The notes beneath the pieces are model-generated. The model was not told the origin of the DNA. It was given only the letters and a program-made list of their open reading frames with translations, and made no database searches. From the NCBI RefSeq assembly GCF_030123325.1, contig NZ_CP126106.1, forward strand, positions 319,501-383,500: a stretch of 64,000 nucleotides of DNA, given 5' to 3'. The translations under genes and the position numbers were made by a program. The DNA is from Peribacillus simplex (GTDB taxonomy: Bacteria; Bacillota; Bacilli; Bacillales; DSM-1321). This document shows, piece after piece, positions 1 to 8,871 of this stretch (the stretch's first letter is position 1; each line of letters opens with the position of its first letter).

Positions 1-8
1 AGGCCCTA

Positions 9-392
9 ATGTTTTTAGTCAATGAACTCGCAGCCACACGTGAAATGAATGTCCAACTGACAAACGATATGTCAGAGCTTAAAACAAAGGTTTCCCGGCT
101 CCAGCAGGATCATCATGTTATAAGTTCTAGTATTGGAAATTCAGCGCAAAGAACTAATGCTAAAATTGACCAATTAACTGACCAATTAACTGAACAACAA
201 AATACCCATTACGAAACATTGCTGGAACAAGAAAAACAAAAAAGTGAACTCTTACAAAAAGAAATACAAAATATGCGGGACGAACAGAAAAAAGAATGGA
301 ATTCACAAAATGAATTTAATAAACGTTTAGAAGTGACTATACAAAAACGTTCCGAAAAATGGCGGGGGCTTTTCTCCATATTCAAAAAATAG
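9..392 (+). pseudogene. C-terminal coiled-coil remnant of a MerR-like/DUF3967-like protein
   Basis: This 127-residue open frame is almost entirely predicted coiled coil, rich in Q, E, K and N, and ends in a basic, aromatic tail (RSEKWRGLFSIFKK). That tail resembles the C-terminal tail of Bacillus DUF3967 proteins, which pair an N-terminal MerR-type helix-turn-helix with a long coiled coil. No HTH is present here and no ribosome site precedes the ATG, so I read it as the 3' part of a broken gene. Its first 90 bases recur in more damaged form near 1130 and 1690, beside HTH remnants, which supports this parentage. It could instead be a short expressed coiled-coil protein. The family assignment rests on remembered resemblance. 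Confidence 0.5.
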
Positions 393-699
393 GGTGACTG
401 TTAAGTTTTTGCCTAGCTGTGTATTGATTTGTGGAAGCAAATTATTGATGAAGAAACATTTGATGAATAAAAGCATTGAGATGCGAATCCTCAAAACTTA
501 AAAAAATTCATAGTGTGATATACGATTCGCGTAGCTTAAAAACAGGATTAAGAAGAAATATTCCAACTTTACAGGATTTGGCACTTGTAAGAGGTCGGCG
601 ATACCGATGTATCGGACGTTCTACCGAAGGCAAACGAAGGCTCAATTGAAATTCATTGGAGATTTGTTTAAGCGATATGCATCTAAAACAAGATTCATC

Positions 700-1225
700 C
701 TTACTAGGGTGAATCCAGACAGGGATTGATCAGCTTCTTTTTGTGGTTCATATCGCTGGGCGATAAAACTTGCAAATAAATTCGAAACATTTAGGTTTAA
801 TAGAAAAGCGGCGTTCGATATACAAACAGGATATACATCCGAATGAACGAGTATTCTTTTCTAAGGAAGTGGGGATGCAACACCCACGTTCAAAAGTATG
901 GTCAAAACTTAGAACGAAACGGATATGAGTTTTTAAGATGGCGGTTGCCTATCTTTATTCAATCTGACATCGAATCGCACATAGCGTTACGCGATACGGA
1001 CAAGTCCCTAGAGGATACAGCTAACTCCAAAAAGATAGATTAGATGAATAAATAAAACAGAGATAGCGATACTCGATAATATGACAATTTAACCCATAAT
1101 TTCAAGCGAATAAAAGAGATTTTAATTGTTTTAACCAATGAACTCCAGCTACGCGTGAAATGAACGTACACAGACAAAGGATATTTCTCAGCTTAAAACA
1201 ACGGTTTCGAAGCTCCAGCAAGATC
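700..1225 (+). pseudogene. Decayed MerR-like HTH plus coiled-coil gene, first tandem copy
   Basis: Around 843-1043 the translation still reads like a MerR-type DNA-binding domain (QKYGQNLERNGYEFLR, then SDIESHIALRDTDKSLEDTA). Frameshifts and a lost start codon break it: ATA stands where the sister copy has ATG, and the Shine-Dalgarno is mutated. From about 1126 a stretch follows that matches the coiled-coil start at base 14. The order is upstream block, HTH block, coiled-coil block, the same as in the next copy. Confidence 0.55.
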
Positions 1226-1234
1226 CATGTCCCT

Positions 1235-1770
1235 AATAGTGTTCCTCAAGAAAGGGGCTTATCGGTTCTTTTGTGTGTTGCGTATCGCTGGGCGATATAA
1301 CATGAAAATAAAACAACAGAATCTTTATCCTTAATAGAAATGGAGGTCCGATATGCGACAAGATATACTCCGAATGAATGAGCATCCTCTTCAAGGAAGT
1401 GGCAAAGAAGTGGAGATGCAAAATCAATGTTCGAAAGTAAGTTTAATACTTAGAGCGAAATGGATAATTATTGTTAAAATATGGAAAACAACTCCCCTTC
1501 GTTCAATCCGATATCGAAACGCTTAAAGCGTTACGCGATACGGACACCCCCCCTAAACGATAAAGCAAGAGACGCTTATATCAAGAAAAAGAAAGATTAG
1601 ATGAATCCAAAGAAACAGAGATAGCGATATCCGATACATATGAAATTTAAACCCATGTTCGCATTCAATTAATAGAGAGCTTAATTTTTTAACCAATGAA
1701 CTCGCAGCTACGCATGAAATGAACATCTCACTGACAAACAATATGTCATAGCTTAAAAATGAACAACAAA
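1235..1770 (+). pseudogene. Decayed MerR-like HTH plus coiled-coil gene, second tandem copy
   Basis: This is a second, separately damaged copy of the 700-1225 unit, displaced by about 535-555 bases. It keeps the upstream block (TATCGCTGGGCGATA), a plausible GGAGGT ribosome site and an ATG at 1353. The HTH frame is then interrupted repeatedly, although the stretch reading QSDIETLKALRDTD survives near 1505-1545. A shortened coiled-coil block follows from about 1684. No intact product is possible. Confidence 0.55.
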
Positions 1771-2669
1771 AACACCCATTACGAAACCTTACTTCAATAA
1801 GAAAAAGGTTTCATTACTTTTCAGTCTCTTTTACGATATTGGGGTGTTAATAACTTTTTAAATCTAAGGCAATCAAATCAAAAGTGTAAATTCTTTTGCT
1901 CCAACTATTCAGAACCACTATTTTCAAATTTCAACAATTTCCCGAGAAATATCTACAAATTCTGAGTAGATATCGACAAAGTTAGAAGCTTCTAAAAGAT
2001 GTAGTAAAACATAAGAAAAAGTAAAATGACGAAATTCTTAGCCAGGCACACTTATTGGGTGAAATTGATATTCTATGCAGTAATTATGATAACGCTTTTT
2101 TACTTATATACAAGTTGCAAAAGAGAGCTTCTTTATCGAGCATAACGAAGAGTTTAATATTAATGAAGTTAATACATTGGTGAAAATCATGACCAAATGA
2201 GCTGTTACTTTATTAAAACTGCGGGATAATGGCTGCAGAAATGGAAAAAAATGTTTTTCACTAATGGCTTGTTTAAAAAAGAGCCATCAATATCCTTTTC
2301 ATCTATGAATTCAATCTCTCTTTGGACAGACTTCACGCCTTGTTGAAGTTTGTCACTTTCAGCCCAAACAGATCATCTCCACTCCATAGATGATCTGTTG
2401 GGCTGTTCGAAATGTTTTTAATCCTAGCATAGAACGGACTCTCTTATCCAACTCAGGAACAATATTGATGGACGTAACGCAAAATGGTTGTTTGAGCTAT
2501 GGGTAAGCCTCGTTCAATTTTTACATCATAACCCATTTTTTGTAATTTTAATAATTACGTCGAATTGCGTATAATGGGATAGTGGAAGGGGATACATACA
2601 TTTAAATAATACGAAATGAAAGAATGGTTATCATTCTATTCTATAAGCAAATAATCTATTAAAGGTGAA
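1771..2669. other. Gene-free stretch with one strong hairpin
   Basis: I see no convincing gene here. The one clear structure is an imperfect 17/18-base inverted repeat at 2361-2404 (AGCCCAAACAGATCATCT, a 9-base loop, then its complement with one base missing). It has no clean T-run after it, so it is a weak terminator candidate at best. A TATAAT at 2570-2575 could be the -10 of the kinase operon, but no good -35 sits at the right distance. Confidence 0.4.
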
Positions 2670-2675
2670 ATGATT

Positions 2676-4016
2676 ATGATAGCTAGTCTTTTGAAGTCTT
2701 GGACAATATGGATGAAAATTGGAGTAATGTTATTCGGAGTATTCTTATTATCGTGGCTGGGTCCTGACGAAATTGGCCTTACTGATTTGCTTATTTCATT
2801 AAGAGAAGATGAAGAAACAGGAAATAAGTTAATGCTTGCCGTTTTTTTATTAGTGTCTTTAAATACAGTTTTAGCTTTGTTTCATTATATTGGTGCACTG
2901 CTGTTGGGAGACGAAATCGGTGATCGTTTAAACCGTCCATGGTTAAAGATCATCATTCCTCTTATTGTGATTCCTCTCGACTATATCGTGATAAATGCTT
3001 ATTATTCTTTAACATACTCTTTTAGCGCATATGCGTTGTTATTGTTGTTAGCAATCTTATTATTGCAAGCCTTTGAAAAGGATAGGTTAAAGCCAATTAT
3101 TAAAACGATTATTTGTTCTCAATTAATCTTCGGGATTGAATGGCTGAATGAGATTCCTTCTTTATCCCAATATGGATTTGGCCAAGGGTCGCTTTCAAAG
3201 GAAATAAAAGATATAGCAGTTCAAATTGGATTTGAGCAATCTTTAACATTGTACAGTTTAACTTTGTGTTTAATTTTTGTTATAAATGCTGTTATTTTAG
3301 CTGTGTATTTTTCATTAGCTGAACAAAAGTGGAGGATAAAACAAGAGCTTCATTATGCGCAATTAGAAGCAATGCAGTCTAGATCAGGACGGGAAGCACT
3401 ATATCTGGTCCACGATTTAAAGACACCTCTCACAGCAATTGAAGGGCTTAATTCTTTAATTAGTTTGAAAGTGGACGATTCTAAAATTAAAGAATATTGT
3501 CAAAAGATTTCATCATCGATTCAGTCCGTCAGCGACATGATTTCCGAGATTTTATATGATGATAAAAGACATTGGTGCCGTATAAAAGATTTAGTTGAAT
3601 ACGTGAAAGCAAGCAGACTGAGCGGGACAAACCTTAATTTGAAAGTAGACTTTCAAACAGATCCTGAAATTAAAATTTTTATTAATAAAATCCGAATGAC
3701 AAGGGCATTAGTGAATTTAATTGACAATGCTTACGATGCAGTGAATGGAATGGAAGATGGCAAGATTTTGCTTAAGATAAAGACCTGTGAAAATGAACTT
3801 TGGCTGGGCGTATCAGATAATGGGAAAGGGATTACACCTAAAGAGCAGGAGAAAATATGGAAAGCTGGGTTTAGTACAAAATCGCATCCAGGGATGGGGT
3901 TAGCTTTCGTACGACAAGTTGCTAAAGGACATGGTGCATCATTGGAAATTGACAGCAAGCTTGGACACGGTACAATAATTTGGATAAAACTAGCTGAGAG
4001 GAGTGTGTCAAGATGA
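2676..4016 (+). CDS. Membrane sensor histidine kinase
   Basis: About 446 residues. The N-terminal half has several hydrophobic helices (about residues 10-30, 48-72, 85-125, 140-155 and 190-215) and no recognisable extracellular sensor domain, so sensing may occur in or near the membrane. The C-terminal half is a kinase core: an H box with HDLKTPLTAIEGL near residue 246, an N box NLIDNAYDAV near 347, then DNGKGI and GMGLAFV ATP-lid motifs. The ATG at 2676 is preferred over 2670 because AAAGGTG then lies 8 bases upstream. The gene overlaps the response regulator by 4 bases (ATGA). The neighbouring peptide permease is a possible target; that is inference. The general arrangement recalls kinases of the CitA/GlnK type but I cannot name an orthologue. 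Confidence 0.85.
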   Translation: MIASLLKSWTIWMKIGVMLFGVFLLSWLGPDEIGLTDLLISLREDEETGNKLMLAVFLLVSLNTVLALFHYIGALLLGDEIGDRLNRPWLKIIIPLIVIPLDYIVINAYYSLTYSFSAYALLLLLAILLLQAFEKDRLKPIIKTIICSQLIFGIEWLNEIPSLSQYGFGQGSLSKEIKDIAVQIGFEQSLTLYSLTLCLIFVINAVILAVYFSLAEQKWRIKQELHYAQLEAMQSRSGREALYLVHDLKTPLTAIEGLNSLISLKVDDSKIKEYCQKISSSIQSVSDMISEILYDDKRHWCRIKDLVEYVKASRLSGTNLNLKVDFQTDPEIKIFINKIRMTRALVNLIDNAYDAVNGMEDGKILLKIKTCENELWLGVSDNGKGITPKEQEKIWKAGFSTKSHPGMGLAFVRQVAKGHGASLEIDSKLGHGTIIWIKLAERSVSR

Positions 4017-4648
4017 ACATTTTAGTCATTGATGATGACGCATCAATTCAATATATGCTAAGTGAAATTTGTGAATTTGCCGGCTGGAATGTAGATACGG
4101 CTAACAACGGAAAAGAAGGATTAATTGTGTTTGCAGAAAAAGGAGCGGATGTTGTTTTAGTTGATTATCATATGCCGGAAATGGACGGAATAAAAACAGT
4201 GGTTGGGCTTCGTAACCTTAATGCTGATGTTCCGATTCTTGTATTAACCGTCGATGAACGACAGGAAATTGCTGATCGCTTTCTTGAAGCAGGCGCAACA
4301 GATTTTGCATTAAAGCCTGTAAAAGCGCCTGATCTGATTTCAAGAATTCAACTGCATGAACGCCTTGCAAAATTAACTCAATCAGCTACGCAGCAAAAAC
4401 CCAGTGAAGAAAATGATGTATTTGTAACAAAGGGAATTAGTAAAAGAACACTTTGTCACGTTAGTGATTTTTTACATTCTAATCGTGAACCTTTTTCTGT
4501 TGATACAATTTCTAAAGAAGTTGGTTTGGCTTATCCGACCGTCTATCGCTATATTATGCATTTACTTGATGAAGGAAAAGTAGAAATTATTGTGAGTTAT
4601 CAAAAAATAGGAAGACCGAAAAATTTATATCAATGGATTGTTGACTAA
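4013..4648 (+). CDS. Response regulator with C-terminal winged-helix-like output domain
   Basis: 211 residues. The receiver domain occupies about 1-120, with the acidic pair DDD near residues 8-10, the phospho-acceptor Asp at 51 (VDYHMPEMDG), a Thr near 79 (VLTVD) and Lys near 103 (ALKPV). The C-terminal third (SVDTISKEVGLAYPTVYRYIMHLLDEGKVEI) reads as a DNA-binding helix-turn-helix followed by a basic wing (GRPKNLYQW), as in CitB/DcuR-type regulators. Translation is coupled to the kinase through the ATGA overlap, so the two are a cognate pair. A good intrinsic terminator follows directly, so the permease at 5165 is a separate transcription unit and a possible regulatory target. Confidence 0.85.
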   Translation: MNILVIDDDASIQYMLSEICEFAGWNVDTANNGKEGLIVFAEKGADVVLVDYHMPEMDGIKTVVGLRNLNADVPILVLTVDERQEIADRFLEAGATDFALKPVKAPDLISRIQLHERLAKLTQSATQQKPSEENDVFVTKGISKRTLCHVSDFLHSNREPFSVDTISKEVGLAYPTVYRYIMHLLDEGKVEIIVSYQKIGRPKNLYQWIVD

Positions 4649-4680
4649 AAACTGCCTTAATACAAGGCAGTTTTTTATTA
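4649..4680 (+). terminator. Intrinsic terminator after the two-component operon
   Basis: An 8-base stem, ACTGCCTT/AAGGCAGT, with a 5-base loop is followed by a run of T. It starts immediately after the stop codon. Confidence 0.85.
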
Positions 4681-5024
4681 TAATGGGCTTCTCCGTTGCT
4701 ACACAGATCGCTAATGCAGCTGACTTTTTTTCTTTTTTTTCTGTATTTTTATATTTTCTGATAATATAAAATTATTTTACAACACTAAAGATTCTTGAAA
4801 ATTTACATGCTTTCATTGAACGTCATTATTTAAGCAATAAGAATTATTCATTTAAAGTGATTGATTACACAGAAGGGTGACATTGTTAGTGGACTAAGAA
4901 CGTTGACTCGGTTCAGGTGTAACCTTGAATGTTGTCAAAATAATCACGAAAATATAGTGTAAACACCGCAAATTATTGATGTTTGCCATCTGATTCTTAT
5001 TGCATCAGAGTCAAAATAAAAAAA

Positions 5025-5038
5025 TGTAAACGCTTACC
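5025..5038 (+). promoter_or_regulatory. cre-like catabolite site upstream of the peptide permease
   Basis: TGTAAACGCTTACC fits the CcpA consensus TGWNANCGNTNWCA at 13 of 14 positions. A related half (TGTAAACGATTGGTGG) recurs at 5111-5126, and both are followed by ATTGGTGG-type sequence. This suggests carbon-dependent control of the permease, or a repeated operator for the adjacent regulator. No promoter could be assigned with confidence in the 4681-5164 gap. Confidence 0.5.
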
Positions 5039-5164
5039 ATTGGTGGGTTGGATGGCATGCGTGGCCATCATCGAATTAGACCTAATAAAAAAAGGCAATT
5101 ATTTTGTGAATGTAAACGATTGGTGGAGGGTTTAATATTTAACCATATTTAGGGGGACTTTATT

Positions 5165-6496
5165 ATGCAAGCAATTTTAAAAAATGATGTTCAGCAGCCA
5201 AACGAGTCCAGGAAAAAGCATCCCGCTGGACTGTATATGCTGTTTGCGACTGAGGCATGGGAGCGCTTCAGTTATTACGGAATGAGAGCAATTCTTGTTC
5301 TTTACTTAACAGCAACAGTTGTAAACGGAGGGCTTGGAGTCGACAAATCTACGGCTATGGGCATATACGGATTCTTTACTGGTGCCGTTTATATTACGCC
5401 AATGATTGGCGGATACTTAACTGACCGTTTCATAGGCAGAAGATTGGCGATCACGATTGGCGGCATTTTAATGGCGCTTGGTAACTTTTCGCTATTCGCG
5501 AGTCAGAGTTTGACAGCGCTATACATTGGTCTGGGTTTATTGATTATCGGCAATGGTTTCTTCAAGCCAAACATCTCGACAATTGTTGGTGATCTTTATG
5601 AAGACAACGATCCGCGTCGTGATGGAGCTTTCACCATCTTCTATATGGGTATTAACGTTGGGGCTTTCTTCGCACCATTGGTAGTTGGACTTATGAGCTA
5701 TAAATATGGGTTCTTGACAGCAGCACTTGGTATGATTGTAGGGCAGTTGGTTTTCAACTTATTAGGAAATCGCTATTTAGGTGATATCGGTAAAGAACCT
5801 ACTGGTAAACCGGAAGTTACAGCTGGTCAAAAATCAGCTGCACCGTTGACGAAAAGAGAACAAAAACGTACAGCGGCTATCGTGATTTTGGCAGTATTCG
5901 TTATTGCGTTCTGGGCCGCTTTCGAGCAGGCAGGAAGTTCATTGACATTGTATGCTAATGACCAAATTGATCGGAATGTATTTGGTTTTGAGGTTCCAAC
6001 TGCCTGGTTCCAATCATTGAACCCATTATTCATCGTGATTTTAGCGCCAATTATGTCTGCTTTATGGTACAAGCTTGGCAGCTCAAAACGCGGTGACTTA
6101 AAAACTCCAACGAAGATGGCTCTTGGTTTAGTCACAGTTGGTTTAGGTTTCTTAGTATTGCTTCCTGCAGTTATGTATACAGGAAATGATACAGCGCTTA
6201 AAGTAAACATCCTGTTCATGATTGTAACGTATTTCCTTCATACATTAGCCGAATTAATGATTTCGCCAGTTGGTTTATCAATGGTAAGTAAAATTGCTCC
6301 AATCAAGCTTGCCTCTCTTCTAATGGGAGTATGGCTGGCAAGTTCGGCGGTGGCTAATATGGTGGCTGGCCAATTGGCTGCGTATACGCAGTCTTTAGGT
6401 TACCTGGAAATCTTCAGTGTAATTGGTTTTGTAACAATAGGTTTAGGTATTGTATTATTGCTTCTTTCGAAGCCAGTAGCAAAGCTGATGAAATAA
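5165..6496 (+). CDS. dtpT: POT-family proton-coupled di/tripeptide transporter
   Basis: 443 residues with about 12 membrane helices. The family hallmarks are present: the ExxERFxYYG motif (EAWERFSYYGMRAIL, residues about 30-44) that couples protons to transport, the loop GGYLTDRFIGRR, and the PTR signature region DNDPRRDGAFTIFYMGINVGAFF. It imports di- and tripeptides across the cytoplasmic membrane as a nitrogen and carbon source. The start is supported by AGGGGGAC 6-7 bases before the ATG. It is monocistronic: a cre-like site lies upstream and a strong terminator directly downstream. The two-component system just upstream on the same strand may regulate it. Family assignment is firm; the exact orthologue name is less so. 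Confidence 0.9.
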   Translation: MQAILKNDVQQPNESRKKHPAGLYMLFATEAWERFSYYGMRAILVLYLTATVVNGGLGVDKSTAMGIYGFFTGAVYITPMIGGYLTDRFIGRRLAITIGGILMALGNFSLFASQSLTALYIGLGLLIIGNGFFKPNISTIVGDLYEDNDPRRDGAFTIFYMGINVGAFFAPLVVGLMSYKYGFLTAALGMIVGQLVFNLLGNRYLGDIGKEPTGKPEVTAGQKSAAPLTKREQKRTAAIVILAVFVIAFWAAFEQAGSSLTLYANDQIDRNVFGFEVPTAWFQSLNPLFIVILAPIMSALWYKLGSSKRGDLKTPTKMALGLVTVGLGFLVLLPAVMYTGNDTALKVNILFMIVTYFLHTLAELMISPVGLSMVSKIAPIKLASLLMGVWLASSAVANMVAGQLAAYTQSLGYLEIFSVIGFVTIGLGIVLLLLSKPVAKLMK

Positions 6497-6506
6497 TGAG
6501 AATAGG

Positions 6507-6554
6507 AGCTGACCCAAAAGGTGCATAATGTGTCTTTTGGGTCAGCTTTTTTTG
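6507..6554 (+). terminator. Intrinsic terminator after dtpT
   Basis: A 14-base perfect stem (AGCTGACCCAAAAG and its complement) with a 13-base loop is followed by seven T. Confidence 0.93.
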
Positions 6555-6799
6555 TTTATCGCTGTTGTCTATATCATCTTATACGCGACAATTTTCATGG
6601 ACCAGGAACGTGAACTGGAATCCAGTGTTAGAGTGCTCTTTGACCTTTGTTCAGCAATTGACCATATTCTTGAATAAAATAGAAGGGATTATTTGTAAGT
6701 AAGTCGAAGTTAATGTCAGAAGATGTTATTTAGTTTAGCATTGGGACGTATTACTTAACATTAAGGAGAAAGAAAATTATAAAGAAAGTGGGAGATCTA

Positions 6800-7333
6800 T
6801 TGGATTCAAAAGAGATATTGAAGCGATTTGAACAGGTGGCTACATACTATATTGAAGAGTTAAGTAAATATTCGCTAGATGAGTTTACAAGGAAGCCTTC
6901 TGAAGATGAATGGTCATTAGGACAAATGTACAATCATTTAATAAAGGCCACCCTTCATCTTCATTTGAAAGCCATTAAGCAATGTGTTAATGGCACTACT
7001 TCCGATAGCGGTAAAAAAACAGAAATAGGCGAATCGATTTTCAAAGAAGGAACGTTTCCTCCAATCAGGTTAAAAGGTCCGGATACACCGGATTTCACAC
7101 CGCCAAATCCTACAGGAAAAGAAGAAGTAAAGGAAGGACTGCTTCAAATCATTGAGAAAATGCAAGAGATAGAGAGAAAGCTCTCTGACATTCCGACCAG
7201 CCAGAAAGTTCAGCACCGGAGAATGGGATATTTAAATGCAGAGGAATATTTTCAGCTAATCGAAATGCATTTCCGGCACCACTTACGGCAAAAAGAACGT
7301 ATCGATCAGTTTCTTTTAAAAGTAAGTAAGTAA
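6800..7333 (+). CDS. DinB-like (YfiT/DinB superfamily) putative metalloenzyme
   Basis: About 177 residues, mostly helical, with the layout of DinB-fold proteins: EWSLGQMYNHLIKA carries the first metal-ligand histidine and HFRHHLRQKERI near the C terminus carries the others. Known members bind a divalent metal and include thiol-dependent transferases; the substrate here is unknown. The start is uncertain. GTG at 6788 has AAGGAGAAA too far upstream (about 17 bases), while TTG at 6800 has GGGAG at a good distance, so I use 6800. No operon partner is evident. The nearest downstream terminator is about 185 bases away. Confidence 0.75.
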   Translation: MDSKEILKRFEQVATYYIEELSKYSLDEFTRKPSEDEWSLGQMYNHLIKATLHLHLKAIKQCVNGTTSDSGKKTEIGESIFKEGTFPPIRLKGPDTPDFTPPNPTGKEEVKEGLLQIIEKMQEIERKLSDIPTSQKVQHRRMGYLNAEEYFQLIEMHFRHHLRQKERIDQFLLKVSK

Positions 7334-8066
7334 TCTTTATTGCTGAAGCAGTTAATGACCGTCGGAATATCAGCAAGAGCCCAGTTGAGGGAGTTTAAAG
7401 AGCTGAGAGGGCATTCAAGTTAAACCAATAAGCAGTTTACAACGAAGGTTGATTATGAAACTGTTGAATGACGAATAGAATTGTTCCGTTAAAGATCCCT
7501 TTAATGGAGTAACGAAAAAAGCCCAATTTCTCAATTTTAATACTGAGAAATTGGGCTTTTTAGTATCGAAATTTCCTTAACGTTATAAATCCGCATTTTC
7601 CTGACGTTACATCATTACCGGAAATTTTAAAGGGGAAAGGCGTTCTTTTTGCGATACAAAAGGTGAAGAGGCCAAGCTGGATGGTCAGCAATTAGAAGTA
7701 ACCTAAGAAGGAAATAAACTTATCGGAGCAGGAAGAAGCTAAGCCGATAAGGTTTTACCGGTGGACGAAACAGGTTTTGCTGGAATGAAGGAGATAGAAA
7801 AATAATGGGTATTATCAAATACAATGATCTGATAAATAATGAGGCGAATTCGATGTCGAATAAAAGAATAATCATGACAGGAACCTATTTATATGGACAT
7901 GCTCCTCTTTCCATGTAAACGGATAGAATAGAAAAGTTGTTCGGAGTAGCTGGATGATCCTAAATTAAACAGGATAATGCCATTCCGTGTTTCCGTTTCA
8001 TTTTTTCACCAGAGCCTTCTAACATTTTTTACTTATATTAACAAGATCTAGTTGCATTCAAAATGC
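7334..8066. other. Long intergenic stretch with a terminator and unrecognised coding debris
   Basis: No intact gene is visible. Short open stretches around 7660-7800 (for example LDGQQLEVT, then DETGFAGMKEIEK) look like the worn end of a former gene, but I could not identify it. The terminator at 7518-7562 is the only firm feature. Confidence 0.35.
7518..7562 (+). terminator. Strong intrinsic terminator
   Basis: A 16-base stem (AAAGCCCAATTTCTCA with its complement) around a 10-base AT loop ends in T-rich sequence. It is close to symmetrical and could work on both strands. Confidence 0.85.
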
Positions 8067-8094
8067 TTGCATTATTCATTATTATTATTATAAA
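8067..8094 (+). promoter_or_regulatory. Probable sigma-A promoter of the gnt operon
   Basis: TTGCAT at 8067-8072 and TATAAA at 8089-8094 are separated by 16 bases. TAAAAT at 8091 with an 18-base spacer is an alternative -10. The GntR operator begins right at the end of the -10. Confidence 0.6.
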
Positions 8095-8112
8095 ATACTT
8101 GTATACAAGTGT
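8095..8112 (+). promoter_or_regulatory. GntR operator
   Basis: ATACTTGTATACAAGTGT is a near-perfect palindrome differing by one base from the ATACTTGTATACAAGTAT operator I recall for the Bacillus subtilis gnt operon. It sits across the expected transcription start, so GntR bound here would block initiation until gluconate releases it. Confidence 0.88.
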
Positions 8113-8139
8113 ACTTGAACTCTATTGGAAGGTGAATTT

Positions 8140-8871
8140 ATGGCTGAATCAAAGGAGTTTCTATATCCTGTAAAGTGGCTTTCAAAAGCTTCAGCAGGTG
8201 ATCGTGTAACATCCGAGCTTAGAATGCGTATTATTTCGGGGATGATTGAAAGCGGTGCCATCCTATCTGAAAATAAAATAGCTGCCGATTTCGGTGTAAG
8301 TCGCTCACCAGTTCGTGAAGCGTTAAAAATATTGGCCTCTGAAAATATCATCCGATTGGAAAGAATGGGTGCGGTTGTCATTGGTTTAACAGAAAAAAAA
8401 TATGCAGAAATTTATGATGTGCGTATTCTCATCGAAACGTTTGTATTTGAACGGCTAGTAAGGATGGAAACGAATGAATTAGTGATGGAACTCAGTAAAA
8501 TATTGGAAATGATGGAAATTTCCATAAAATACCGAGATGCTGATGAGTTTTCCTATCAGGATGTCCTATTCCACGAAACGATTATTCGGTCCATCGATCA
8601 TTCCTATATCCTCATGATCTGGGATAATTTAAAACCTGTGATGGAAAGTTTGATTCTTCTATCCATGCGCAGTCGTTTTAAAGAAAAGTATGAAGACTTT
8701 ACACGGATCATAAATAACCATCAACTTTATATTGATGCAATCAGAACAAAAGATCGGGACCTCATGATTAAGTCGCTACATGAAAACTTTGATGATGTTC
8801 AAGAGAAAGTTGAAGACTTATGGATGGCCCAACAGATGCTTTCAAAAGGAGTCGAACAAGAAAATGACTAG
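8140..8871 (+). CDS. gntR: Gluconate operon repressor GntR
   Basis: 243 residues, the same length as B. subtilis GntR and closely similar throughout as far as I can recall that sequence. The N terminus has a winged helix-turn-helix of the GntR family (about 30-80, with FGVSRSPVREALKILAS), followed by a helical FCD ligand-binding domain. It represses gntRKPZ and is released by gluconate or gluconolactone. The ATG at 8140 is chosen over the in-frame TTG at 8125 because GGAAGGTG precedes it at proper spacing. The gene carries an internal cre site and overlaps gntK by 8 bases, so it is translated as part of the operon it controls. Confidence 0.95.
   Translation: MAESKEFLYPVKWLSKASAGDRVTSELRMRIISGMIESGAILSENKIAADFGVSRSPVREALKILASENIIRLERMGAVVIGLTEKKYAEIYDVRILIETFVFERLVRMETNELVMELSKILEMMEISIKYRDADEFSYQDVLFHETIIRSIDHSYILMIWDNLKPVMESLILLSMRSRFKEKYEDFTRIINNHQLYIDAIRTKDRDLMIKSLHENFDDVQEKVEDLWMAQQMLSKGVEQEND
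8247..8260 (+). promoter_or_regulatory. Intragenic cre site within gntR
   Basis: TGAAAGCGGTGCCA matches the cre consensus at 13 of 14 positions. It occupies the same place inside gntR as the known catabolite-repression site of the B. subtilis gnt operon. CcpA bound here would act as a roadblock, reducing gluconate use in the presence of glucose. Confidence 0.75.

Noticed and set aside
2618..2640. Fur-box-like GAATGGTTATCATTC before the histidine kinase
   Set aside because: Only the right half fits the Fur consensus. The left half does not.
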